Shown: positions 27,094-36,540 of the stretch, one piece after another
Position numbering within the stretch: position 1 is the stretch's first letter
How the letters are laid out: each line of letters begins with the position of its first letter
DNA from: Ramlibacter sp.
GTDB lineage: Bacteria; Pseudomonadota; Gammaproteobacteria; Burkholderiales; Burkholderiaceae_C
Length of the DNA: 49,900 bases
Assembly: GCA_029237735.1 (NCBI GenBank)
Contig: JAQZBU010000048.1
Location: 1 to 49,900 of the forward strand
Direction of reading: 5' to 3'
The notes under the pieces: generated by a model
Database searches by the model: none
What the model was told of the DNA's origin: nothing
Seen by the model: only the letters and a program-made list of their open reading frames with translations
Made by a program: the position numbers and the translations under genes

Positions 27094-27113
27094 TGTCATC
27101 CCGGGCAGAAGCA

Positions 27114-27203
27114 GTGTCATCCCGGGCTTGACCCGGGATCCATGCGACGCATGGCATGCGCTTGGCTATCAGAGATGGATTGCGGATCAAGTCCGCAATG
27201 ACA
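27114..27203. repeat. Palindromic intergenic repeat, copy 2, with extra partial unit
   Basis: TGTCATCCCGGGCTTGACCC at the left and GGATTGCGGATCAAGTCCGC at the right, separated by about 35 bases of unrelated sequence. The left end is partly duplicated 21 bp upstream (AGTGTCATCCCGGGC at 27092 and again at 27113). Confidence 0.82.
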
Positions 27204-27231
27204 TCCCTGAAGCGATGACATCCCTGAAGCG
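27198..27231. repeat. 17-bp tandem duplication
   Basis: ATGACATCCCTGAAGCG occurs twice without a gap at the right edge of repeat copy 2. Confidence 0.9.
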
Positions 27232-27241
27232 ATGCCGTCCC

Positions 27242-28357
27242 CTAGGCAAAGACGCCGGCTGTGTCCTGCATTCTTTCCGCGACCTCACCGAGATGGTGCA
27301 GGGTATCCCCGAAGCTCAGTTCGAGCTGCGTGAGCTTCTTGAAGTAGTGCGCGCCGATGTATTCGTCCGTGACGCCGATGCCGCCGTGCAGCTGCACCGA
27401 GTTCTGTCCGATGAACCGCATCGCCACGCCCAGCTGGTACTTGGCGCGCGCCATTGCGCGGCGGCGTTCGTCCGCCGGGGCATTGAGCTTGAGCGACGCG
27501 TAGTAACTCATGGATCGGGCCAGTTCCAGCTGCATCTTCATGTCGGCGACGCGGTGCCGCAGCGCCTGGAAGGTGGCGATGGCCACGCCGAACTGCTTGC
27601 GCGTGTTCATGTATTCGACCGTGACATCCATGGTCTTGTCCAGTACGCCGACGGCCTCCGCACAGGCAGCCGCGATGCCGATGTCGACGGCATGTTCGAG
27701 GGCGGTGAGCCCGTCGAGCGTGATGAGTGTTGCGGGTGCTGACTTGAAGGCTACTTCCGCCGCGCGGCCGCCTTCCTGCGTGCTGTAGCCGCGGGTCGTC
27801 ACCCCGTTCGCCGCGCGCTCGACCAGGAACAGCGCGATCTTGCCGTTGGCGACGGCGGGAACCAGGAAGGCCTCGGCCATGTCGCCCGCGGGCACGATGC
27901 TCTTGGCGCCGGTGATGCTCCAGGCGCCTCCTGATTGCGCAGCCTTGGCCTCGCAGGTGTCGAGCCGGTAGCGCGCCTTGCGCTCCTGCTGCGCCAGTAC
28001 CACCAGCGCCTCTCCCGCGGCGATCTTCGGCGCCCATGCGGCCTTCACTGCGTCGGTCGCATAACCGTTGATTACGCCGCCCGCGATAAGTGTCTGCGCC
28101 AGCGGTTCCAGCACGATGCCGCGGCCCAGTTCCTCCATCACTACCATGCCTTCGACGGGGCCCATGCCCATGCCGCCCTGCTCTTCGGGGATGTACAAGC
28201 CCGAGAGCCCGAGATCCGCCAGTTCGCCGTACGCGGCGCGATCGAACCCGCCCGCGTCCGCGATGGCGCGGCGGCGCTCGAAGTCATAGCCTTTGTCGAC
28301 CCATTTGCGCACCGCGTCGCGCAGCTGTTCCTGTTCGTCGGAAAAATCGAAATCCAT
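27242..28357 (-). CDS. Acyl-CoA dehydrogenase family protein, PimD-like (small) subunit
   Basis: A 371-aa flavoprotein of the acyl-CoA dehydrogenase family (MDFDFSDEQEQLRDAVRKWV opening; QLHGGIGVTDEYIGAHYFKK near the C-terminus, the usual FAD/ETF-side motif). It is followed upstream by a second dehydrogenase of slightly different size, a pairing seen in heteromeric enzymes such as pimeloyl-CoA dehydrogenase PimC/PimD and steroid-ring or side-chain dehydrogenases. The substrate is thus possibly a dicarboxylic or branched acyl-CoA; this is inference. The start ATG 28357 follows GGAGATGCAG; longer reading runs into repeat copy 3. Confidence 0.88.
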   Translation of the reverse strand: MDFDFSDEQEQLRDAVRKWVDKGYDFERRRAIADAGGFDRAAYGELADLGLSGLYIPEEQGGMGMGPVEGMVVMEELGRGIVLEPLAQTLIAGGVINGYATDAVKAAWAPKIAAGEALVVLAQQERKARYRLDTCEAKAAQSGGAWSITGAKSIVPAGDMAEAFLVPAVANGKIALFLVERAANGVTTRGYSTQEGGRAAEVAFKSAPATLITLDGLTALEHAVDIGIAAACAEAVGVLDKTMDVTVEYMNTRKQFGVAIATFQALRHRVADMKMQLELARSMSYYASLKLNAPADERRRAMARAKYQLGVAMRFIGQNSVQLHGGIGVTDEYIGAHYFKKLTQLELSFGDTLHHLGEVAERMQDTAGVFA

Positions 28358-28374
28358 TCTGCATCTCCTGTTGC

Positions 28375-28431
28375 TGTCATCCCGGGCTCGACCCGGGATC
28401 CATGGATTGCGGGTCAAGCCCGCAATGACAA
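28375..28431. repeat. Palindromic intergenic repeat, copy 3
   Basis: The compact 57-bp form: hairpin TCCCGGGCTCGACCCGGGA, then ATTGCGGGTCAAGCCCGCAAT, with TGTCAT / ATGACA ends. It separates the two acyl-CoA dehydrogenase genes and could act as an RNA stabiliser or partial terminator within the transcript. Confidence 0.85.
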
Positions 28432-28441
28432 AGCCAAAAAA

Positions 28442-29620
28442 TCAACCAAGCACCGTTTGGGCGACGATGTTGCGCTGCACTTCGTTCGAGCCGCCGTAGA
28501 TCGTGGTCTTGCGCATGTTGAAATAGGTCGACGCGAGCGGCGCGTTGGCGATGCCGCCGGGAAAGTCGCCTTGCCAGCCGGCATCCATCGCTTCATGGAT
28601 GTAGGGCAGCGCATAGGGGCCGGCCGCGAGCATCATCAGTTCCGAATAGCGCTGCTGGATCTCGCTGCCCTTGATCTTCAGCAGGCCCGCGATGTCCAGC
28701 GAATTCTTGCCCGATTTCTCGGCCGAGAGGACGCGCAGCACCAGCATTTCCAGCGCCACCACGTCCACTTCCAGCTTCGCGATCTCGTCGCGGAAGCGGA
28801 CGTCGCCGTACACGCCCTCGGTCTTCGCGATGCGCTTGAGCCGCTCGAGCTCGCGCTTGGCGCGGTTGACGTCGGCAATATTGGTGCGCTCGTGCGAGAG
28901 CAGGTGCTTGGCGTATGTCCAGCCCTTGTTCTCCTCGCCGATCAGGTTCTCGGCGGGCACCTCGACGTTGTCGAAGAACACTTCGTTGACTTCGCACTCG
29001 CCATCGAGCAGCTTGATCGGCCGCACGGTGACGCCGGGGGATTTCATGTCCAGCACCAGGAAGCTGATGCCCGTTTGCGGCTTGCCTTCGGTGGACGTGC
29101 GCACCAGGTTGAACATCCATTCGCCGTACTGGCCCAGCGTCGTCCAGGTCTTCTGGCCATTGACGATGTACTTATCGCCCCTGCGCTCGGCGCGTGTCTT
29201 GAGCGATGCCAGGTCCGACCCGGCGCCCGGCTCGCTGTAGCCCTGGCTCCACCACACCTCGCCGCTCGCGATGCCGGGCAGGAAGCGCTGCTGCTGCTCG
29301 GCGTTGCCGAATGCCATGATCACGGGCGCGACCATCACGGGACCGAAAGGCACGACGCGCGGCGCACCCGCGAGCGCGCACTCTTCCTCGAACAGATGCT
29401 TTTGCACCGCGTTCCAGCCCGGCCCGCCGAACTGCTTGGGCCAGCCGTAGCCCAGCCAGCCCTTCTTGCCGAGGATCTTCGCCCAGCGCTGGTGGTCATC
29501 GCGCGTCAGGCGCAAGGCGTTGTGGACCTTCTGCGAAATGTCCTGCGGCAGGTTCTCGCGCACCCAGGCGCGCACTTCCTCGCGGAACTTCTGTTCTTCA
29601 GGGGTGAAAGCTAAATCCAT
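28442..29620 (-). CDS. Acyl-CoA dehydrogenase family protein, PimC-like (large) subunit
   Basis: A 392-aa acyl-CoA dehydrogenase with the family motifs WWSQGYSEPGAGSDLASL (substrate/FAD loop), KTWTTLGQYGEWMF and TIYGGSNEVQRNIVAQTVLG at the C-terminus. FAD-dependent oxidation of an acyl-CoA in the cytoplasm, electrons passing to ETF. It is the first gene of a two-gene unit with the 371-aa dehydrogenase, separated by repeat copy 3. Exact substrate unknown. Confidence 0.9.
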   Translation of the reverse strand: MDLAFTPEEQKFREEVRAWVRENLPQDISQKVHNALRLTRDDHQRWAKILGKKGWLGYGWPKQFGGPGWNAVQKHLFEEECALAGAPRVVPFGPVMVAPVIMAFGNAEQQQRFLPGIASGEVWWSQGYSEPGAGSDLASLKTRAERRGDKYIVNGQKTWTTLGQYGEWMFNLVRTSTEGKPQTGISFLVLDMKSPGVTVRPIKLLDGECEVNEVFFDNVEVPAENLIGEENKGWTYAKHLLSHERTNIADVNRAKRELERLKRIAKTEGVYGDVRFRDEIAKLEVDVVALEMLVLRVLSAEKSGKNSLDIAGLLKIKGSEIQQRYSELMMLAAGPYALPYIHEAMDAGWQGDFPGGIANAPLASTYFNMRKTTIYGGSNEVQRNIVAQTVLG

Positions 29621-29664
29621 GAGAGTGACTCCAAAGGAACTGCGCCATTATCAGCACGGTCGTT

Positions 29665-30327
29665 CTATTCCGTGTGTCCGGGTTGTGACAAGCCGAGTTG
29701 CTCGCAAAGGTCTTCAACGGTTGCGCGCACCCGCGCCAACTCTTGCTCAAGGCTTTCGACCCGCGCTTCCAGGTGCGAAGACGGGGGTAGCGCGGCACTC
29801 GCCGACACATCGCCTGCATCCACGGGCCCGCACAGCAGGTGGGCCCAGCGCTGTTCGCGCATGCCGTGAGCGCGCGCCAGCTTGACGACCAGCGGACCGC
29901 CCTTTGCCTCGGGGCGATCCTGCAGCTCGTCCAGGAACGCTTCGACCGAAGAGATATCCGCGAAGCGATACCAGCGCTCGCTGTTGATCCGAAGTTCGCC
30001 GGCGGTCTGCGGCCCGCGCAGCATTAACAGCCCGAGCAGCACGGCCGATTGCTCCGGCACGCCGATTGCGCGCTGGAAGTTGTGCTCCCAACGCGCCACG
30101 CGGCTGCCGCTGGATTCAAAGACCAGGCTCAGCAGTTTGAGCGAGTCCAGCGCTTCCTGCGCCTGCGCGTCGGTGACGTTCATCAACGGCTCGCGGCTGG
30201 TCTTCTGGTTGCAGCCGGACACCAGCGAATTCAGCGTGAGTGGATAGCTGTCGGGGACGGTTCGCGCTTTTTCCATCAGGGTGCCCAGCACGCGGGCTTC
30301 GATCGGAGTGAGGGGTCGCATGGGCAT
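29665..30327 (-). CDS. YceH family protein (DUF480)
   Basis: A 220-aa protein of the YceH/DUF480 family: two winged-helix-like domains ([19 protein letters not shown]..., [37 protein letters not shown]) and a C-terminal coiled coil (about 185-210, [22 protein letters not shown]). Function is not established. ATGs at 30327 and 30321 are both possible. It is divergent from purN with 32 bp between starts, so their promoters must overlap. Confidence 0.9.
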   Translation of the reverse strand: MPMRPLTPIEARVLGTLMEKARTVPDSYPLTLNSLVSGCNQKTSREPLMNVTDAQAQEALDSLKLLSLVFESSGSRVARWEHNFQRAIGVPEQSAVLLGLLMLRGPQTAGELRINSERWYRFADISSVEAFLDELQDRPEAKGGPLVVKLARAHGMREQRWAHLLCGPVDAGDVSASAALPPSSHLEARVESLEQELARVRATVEDLCEQLGLSQPGHTE

Positions 30328-30359
30328 GGCAGGGATAATTGGTCCTCAACTGATTAAAC

Positions 30360-30941
30360 ATGAAGAACATCGTCATTCTGATCTCCGGCGGCGGCTCCAA
30401 CATGGCGGCCATCGTCCGGTGCGCCCAGCGCGACAACTGGCGCAAGACCTACGGGGCCCAGGTGGCAGCCGTCATCAGCAACCGCGCAGACGTGGGCGGC
30501 CTTGCCGTGGCACGCGAGCACATGATCGCAACTGACGTGGTGGACCACAAGCGCTTCGCCACTCGGGAGGATTTCGACGCCGAACTTGCCGAGACGATCG
30601 ACCGGCACCAGCCGTCGCTGGTCGTGCTGGCCGGTTTCATGCGCATCCTCACGCCGGCCTTCGTTCAGCGTTACCAGGGTCGCCTGCTCAACATCCATCC
30701 GTCCCTCTTACCGGCCTTCCCCGGGCTGCACACGCACCAGCGCGCCATCGACGCGGGGTGCAAGTTCGCCGGCGCCACCGTGCACCAGGTGACCACGGAG
30801 CTGGATTTCGGCCCCATCCTCGAACAGGCCGTGGTGCCTATCCTTGCTGACGACACGGCCGATACACTCGCGGCCCGGGTGTTGACGCAGGAACATCTGA
30901 TCTATCCCAAGGCCATTGCGCGCCTGTTGCCCCAAATCTGA
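30360..30941 (+). CDS. purN: Phosphoribosylglycinamide formyltransferase
   Basis: A 193-aa GAR transformylase of de novo purine synthesis, using 10-formyl-THF. The phosphate-binding loop ISGGGSNM lies at about residues 7-14, the folate/catalytic segment LLNIHPSLLPAFPG contains the Asn-His pair, and the downstream VTTELDFGPIL carries the conserved Asp. Normal length. An RsmB-like methyltransferase gene begins 8 bp after its stop. Confidence 0.95.
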   Translation: MKNIVILISGGGSNMAAIVRCAQRDNWRKTYGAQVAAVISNRADVGGLAVAREHMIATDVVDHKRFATREDFDAELAETIDRHQPSLVVLAGFMRILTPAFVQRYQGRLLNIHPSLLPAFPGLHTHQRAIDAGCKFAGATVHQVTTELDFGPILEQAVVPILADDTADTLAARVLTQEHLIYPKAIARLLPQI

Positions 30942-30948
30942 GTACCCG

Positions 30949-32220
30949 ATGCACCCCAAAGCCCTGCTCGACGCCTGCGCCGAACTTGTCAAGCTCACCC
31001 TCCGGTTCGAGCACCCGTCGGATGCGGTCGTGTCGCACTATTTCCGCGACAACCGCTCGCTCGGTCCCCGCGAGCGCGCGACGCTGGCCGAGACGGTGTA
31101 CACCGTGCTGCGCAAGAAGTTGCTGTTCGACCACCTGTCGCCGTCGGGCAGCGGGCCGAAGGAGCGGCGCATGGCGATCCTGGGCTTCCATGGTCCGCGC
31201 GATTTCCTGAAAAGCGCGCTGACAGAGCAGGAGAAGAGGTGGCTGGACCAATGTGACGCCATCAACCCGGCAGATCTTCTCGAGCGCCACCGGCACAACC
31301 TGCCCGAATGGCTGGTGCAACCCCTGAAGGACCAGCTCGGAGCCGAATTCTGGCCGCTCGTGGACAGCCTCAACCAGCCCGCGCCGCTGGACCTGCGCGT
31401 GAACACGCTCACCGACAAGCGCCCCGACGTGCAAAAGGAGCTCAAGCTGGCGGGCATCGCGGCGCAACCCACGCCGTATTCGCCCTGGGGTTTGCGGCTG
31501 GACACCAAGCCAGCCCTCACCAAACTTGACGCCTTTGCCCGTGGCGCGATCGAGGTGCAAGACGAGGGCTCGCAGTTGCTGGCGCTGCTGCTGGACGCGA
31601 AACGCGGTGAAATGGTGGTCGATTTTTGTGCGGGCGCGGGAGGTAAGACACTCGCGATCGGCGCTTCGATGCGCAACACGGGCCGGCTCTACGCTTTCGA
31701 TACTTCGGCGCACCGGCTGGACGCACTCAAGCCGCGGCTGGCGCGCAGCAAGCTGTCCAACGTCCATCCGGCGGCCATCGCTCACGAGCGCGACGAACGC
31801 GTGAAGCGCCTTGCCGGCAAGATCGACCGCGTCCTGGTGGATGCGCCCTGTTCGGGGCTGGGAACCCTGCGGCGCAACCCCGACCTGAAGTGGCGCCAGT
31901 CGCCCCAGTCCGTCCAGGAAATGACCGTGAAGCAGGGCGCGATCCTGCAAAGCGCGGCGCGGCTGCTCAAACCCGGCGGGCGGCTGGTCTATGCCACCTG
32001 CAGCCTGCTGCCCCAGGAGAACGAAGAGATCGCGCAGGGTTTCAGTGTTGCCAATAGTGGTTTCACCCCACTTCCGGCGGCCGACATCCTGTCCAATCTG
32101 AAGGTTGACGGCGCCGAGACGCTGTGCAGCGGGGGCGAGGGGAGCGGAATGTTCTTTCGGCTCTGGCCTCACCGCCATCGCACCGACGGGTTTTTCGCCG
32201 CCATCTGGGTGAAAACCTGA
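30949..32220 (+). CDS. RsmB/NOP-family RNA cytosine methyltransferase
   Basis: A 423-aa SAM-dependent methyltransferase of the RsmB/NOP group. The SAM site is DFCAGAGGKTLAIG, and the catalytic regions are DAPCSGLGTLRRNPDLKW (catalytic Cys) and YATCSLLPQENEEI (second Cys). Members form 5-methylcytosine in rRNA or tRNA. It lacks an obvious NusB-like N-domain, so it may not be RsmB itself. ATG 30949 is chosen; an upstream start at 30916 would lie inside purN. Confidence 0.9.
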   Translation: MHPKALLDACAELVKLTLRFEHPSDAVVSHYFRDNRSLGPRERATLAETVYTVLRKKLLFDHLSPSGSGPKERRMAILGFHGPRDFLKSALTEQEKRWLDQCDAINPADLLERHRHNLPEWLVQPLKDQLGAEFWPLVDSLNQPAPLDLRVNTLTDKRPDVQKELKLAGIAAQPTPYSPWGLRLDTKPALTKLDAFARGAIEVQDEGSQLLALLLDAKRGEMVVDFCAGAGGKTLAIGASMRNTGRLYAFDTSAHRLDALKPRLARSKLSNVHPAAIAHERDERVKRLAGKIDRVLVDAPCSGLGTLRRNPDLKWRQSPQSVQEMTVKQGAILQSAARLLKPGGRLVYATCSLLPQENEEIAQGFSVANSGFTPLPAADILSNLKVDGAETLCSGGEGSGMFFRLWPHRHRTDGFFAAIWVKT

Positions 32221-32283
32221 CAGGCGGTGGCCAAATTCGCCTGCCCTGTGGTTAATAACAGCGTTTTACGGAACCTGCCCACG

Positions 32284-32328
32284 TAAAATGCATCCAATTA
32301 CCTTGCGGCCTCATTCGAGGCCGCTTTT
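32284..32328 (+). promoter_or_regulatory. Promoter -10 followed at once by a terminator-like hairpin, upstream of desaturase
   Basis: A TAAAAT box at 32284-32289 (no good -35 visible) is followed 15 bases later by a perfect 8-bp stem GCGGCCTC / GAGGCCGC (loop ATTC) and TTTT. The desaturase ATG is 25 bp further on. It could be an attenuator in the desaturase leader, or simply the terminator of the upstream methyltransferase gene. Confidence 0.5.
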
Positions 32329-32352
32329 CAACGAGAGAGAGACTCCCCTTCT

Positions 32353-33567
32353 ATGTTGCTTCCCGATTGGGCCGTGCTGAACTCGGCAATTGACTGGCTT
32401 GCCAACGGCCTGTGGAATCTGTCCTGGTGGCAGGTCGTCCTGTACACCTTGGTGACCACGCACATCACCATCGCCAGTGTCACGATCTTCCTGCACCGTG
32501 CACAGGCCCACCGGGCCATGGACCTGCACAGGATTCCGTCGCACTTCTTCCGCTTCTGGCTCTGGCTGAGCACGGGCATGGTGACCAAGGAATGGGTCGC
32601 CATCCACCGGAAACACCACGCCAAATGCGAGACGCCGGATGATCCGCACAGCCCTCAGACGCGTGGCATCGACACCGTGTTCTGGAAGGGCGCCGAGCTG
32701 TACCGCGCGGAAGCCAAGAATACGGAAACCATCGCCAAGTTCGGTCACGGTACGCCGGACGACTGGATCGAGCGGAACCTGTACACCCGTTTCAGCTGGC
32801 AAGGCGTCGGCCTGATGCTGATCATCAACGTGGCGCTGTTCGGTTTCGCCGGGCTGGCCGTGTGGGCCGTCCAGATGGCCTGGATTCCCATCACCGCCGC
32901 CGGCATCATCAATGGTATCGGCCACTACTGGGGCTATCGCAACTTCGAAGCGCCGGACGCCAGCACCAATATCTCGCCGTGGGGCCTGATCATCGGCGGT
33001 GAAGAGCTGCACAACAATCACCATACTTATCCGACATCGGCGAAGTTCTCGGTCAAGAAGTATGAGTTCGACATGGGCTGGCTCTATATCAGCCTGATGA
33101 GCAAGATCGGCTGGGCGACCGTGAAGAAGGTCCCGCCGAAGCTGCAGCTGGGTGCAATCAAGCCGGTTGCCGACGAGAAGACCCTTGAGGCGCTCATCGC
33201 CAACCGCTACGAAGTAATGGCCGGTTATGCACGCGAGATGCGTCGCGTCTGCAGGGCCGAGATCGCCCTGCTCAAGGAAAAGCAGGCCGACCTGTCGCCG
33301 CTGAAAGCCGCCAATCGTTGGCTACACCGCGACGACGAGCGCGTGCCGGCCGCGGCCAAGCCGCAGCTGGCCCAGGCCCGCGCCGCGCACCCTGTGCTCG
33401 ACAAGATGGTGACCATGCGCGAAGAACTGCGCCAGATGTGGCTCAACACCTCTCAGTCGCGCGAGCAACTCGCGCTGGACCTGCAAAGCTGGTGCCGCCG
33501 CGCCGAAGAGAGCGGCATCGTCGCCCTGCAGCAATTCTCGATGAAGCTGCGCGCGGCCCACGCCTGA
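32353..33567 (+). CDS. Membrane fatty acid desaturase
   Basis: A 404-aa di-iron desaturase of the acyl-CoA/acyl-lipid delta-9 type. The three histidine boxes are HRAQAH (48-53), HRKHH (85-89) and HNNHH (220-224). Four hydrophobic segments fit the family topology in the inner membrane. The C-terminal 140 residues are charged and helical and extend beyond typical delta-9 enzymes. The product should be unsaturated fatty acids; regulation by the leader hairpin is possible. A strong terminator follows at 33595. Confidence 0.92.
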   Translation: MLLPDWAVLNSAIDWLANGLWNLSWWQVVLYTLVTTHITIASVTIFLHRAQAHRAMDLHRIPSHFFRFWLWLSTGMVTKEWVAIHRKHHAKCETPDDPHSPQTRGIDTVFWKGAELYRAEAKNTETIAKFGHGTPDDWIERNLYTRFSWQGVGLMLIINVALFGFAGLAVWAVQMAWIPITAAGIINGIGHYWGYRNFEAPDASTNISPWGLIIGGEELHNNHHTYPTSAKFSVKKYEFDMGWLYISLMSKIGWATVKKVPPKLQLGAIKPVADEKTLEALIANRYEVMAGYAREMRRVCRAEIALLKEKQADLSPLKAANRWLHRDDERVPAAAKPQLAQARAAHPVLDKMVTMREELRQMWLNTSQSREQLALDLQSWCRRAEESGIVALQQFSMKLRAAHA

Positions 33568-33594
33568 TAACTGGCGCAGGCACAGCATAAAAAG

Positions 33595-33619
33595 GCCCCG
33601 CAATGCGGGGCTCTTTTTT
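33595..33619 (+). terminator. Strong intrinsic terminator after desaturase
   Basis: Stem GCCCCGC / GCGGGGC with loop AAT and tail TCTTTTTT. A-rich bases on the left side (TAAAAAGG) mean it can also work for the DUF3597 gene on the opposite strand. Confidence 0.92.
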
Positions 33620-33634
33620 GTCTCGGCCGAGGTG

Positions 33635-34039
33635 TTAGTCCATCAGTTCGGCAGGAACTTTGCCGCCGTTTTCCGCCAGCTTCCTCATGACCTGTTTGTG
33701 CAGCCAGAGGTTCATCTCTGCCGAACCGTCTTTCGCGCCGGTGTAGCCCAGCTCGGTGGCCAGTTCCTTGCGCTCCTGCAAGCTGCTTTCCATGCCGACG
33801 AGCTTCATCAGGTCCACGATAGAAGTGCGCCAGTTGAGCTTCTGCGGATTCTTTTCTGCCATCGCTGTAAGCACCGCTTCGACGTCGACCGGCTGGGCAG
33901 GCGCGGCGGCGGCAGCGTTCCCGGCGGTGGCTGTGCCGGCCGGACCGGCCGGACCGGCCGTACCTGTCGTGCCGGCCGGGGGTTGCGCCGCCTCAGCGCG
34001 ACGGAAAATCTTGTCGAAGATCTTGCTGAAAATACTCAT
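33635..34039 (-). CDS. DUF3597 domain-containing protein
   Basis: A 134-aa protein. The start MSIFSKIFDKIF and the C-terminal domain (VDVEAVLTAMAEKNPQKLNWRTSIVDLMKL, ...MNLWLHKQVMRKLAENGG) match DUF3597, a family of unknown function often linked to stress-type small proteins. Between them is a Gly/Ala/Pro low-complexity linker (TAGPAGPAGTATAG), coded partly by a 9-bp tandem repeat at 33936-33962. The ATG 34039 follows GGAG; a longer open frame upstream lacks similarity. Confidence 0.88.
   Translation of the reverse strand: MSIFSKIFDKIFRRAEAAQPPAGTTGTAGPAGPAGTATAGNAAAAAPAQPVDVEAVLTAMAEKNPQKLNWRTSIVDLMKLVGMESSLQERKELATELGYTGAKDGSAEMNLWLHKQVMRKLAENGGKVPAELMD
33936..33962. repeat. 9-bp tandem repeat in the DUF3597 linker
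   Basis: Three copies of CCGGCCGGA (the last CCGGCCGTA) in a row, encoding the Gly-Pro-Ala triplets. In-frame slippage could change linker length. Confidence 0.8.
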
Positions 34040-34131
34040 TGTCTTGCTCCTGTGCTGGCGGATGCCAGTGGTGCATGGTCGGCCACACGCAGCCGCAGCA
34101 ATGTCGGACAAGCGCGCATTTGTCCATGAAA

Positions 34132-34154
34132 AAAGCCCCGCGTGGCGGGGCTTT
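34132..34154 (-). terminator. Terminator of rpmB-rpmG
   Basis: On the minus strand, stem AAAGCCCCGC / GCGGGGCTTT followed by a T-run, 26 bp after the rpmG stop. Confidence 0.9.
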
Positions 34155-34180
34155 CATCGGGGGAGTGCTGCGTTGAGCAG

Positions 34181-34351
34181 TTACTTCAGCTTGGTTTCCT
34201 TGTATTCGACATGCTTGCGAGCTTTGGGATCGAATTTCATGATCGCCATTTTTTCGGGCATCGTCTTCTTGTTCTTGCTGGTGGTGTAGAAGTGGCCGGT
34301 ACCCGCAGTGGATTCCAGCTTGATCTTTTCGCGTCCGCCTTTGCTTGCCAT
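34181..34351 (-). CDS. rpmG: 50S ribosomal protein L33
   Basis: A 56-aa basic protein: [20 protein letters not shown] at the start, then [20 protein letters not shown] and ending [11 protein letters not shown], the standard proteobacterial L33. It lacks the CxxC zinc pairs, so it is the zinc-independent type. It lies 11 bp after rpmB in the same transcript. Confidence 0.96.
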   Translation of the reverse strand: MASKGGREKIKLESTAGTGHFYTTSKNKKTMPEKMAIMKFDPKARKHVEYKETKLK

Positions 34352-34362
34352 GATCGTGCTCC

Positions 34363-34596
34363 TTAAGCTTGGCCGCGCGCGCGCAGGTCTGCGAGCACGG
34401 AGTCGATGCCATTCTTGTCGATCAGGCGCAGCGCGGCGCTGGAAACACGCAGGCGAACCCAGCGGTTTTCGGTCTCGACCCAGAAACGGCGGTATTGCAG
34501 GTTCGGCATGAACCGGCGCTTGGTTTTGTTGTTGGCGTGGGAAACATTGTTTCCGACCATCGGGCCCTTGCCCGTTACGTCGCAGACGCGTGCCAT
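34363..34596 (-). CDS. rpmB: 50S ribosomal protein L28
   Basis: A 77-aa protein with the L28 signatures [39 protein letters not shown] and [20 protein letters not shown]. The usual partner of rpmG. The start ATG is preceded by GGAG. A consensus TATAAT lies 117 bases upstream, giving a leader of about 110 bases. Confidence 0.96.
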   Translation of the reverse strand: MARVCDVTGKGPMVGNNVSHANNKTKRRFMPNLQYRRFWVETENRWVRLRVSSAALRLIDKNGIDSVLADLRARGQA

Positions 34597-34712
34597 AAGC
34601 ACTCCAGTATTGTCAAACGGCCGTCCCAGACGGGAGAGCCTCACCTCGCCAGAAGGGTGGCGGTAACCCGATTGCCGGCCCACCCTCCCGGGCAAACTCA
34701 GCAAAGCCTTGA

Positions 34713-36508
<1,796 letters not shown>

Positions 36509-36540
36509 TCGCTTTCCTGCGGTAAGCTTGGCATCGCCTC

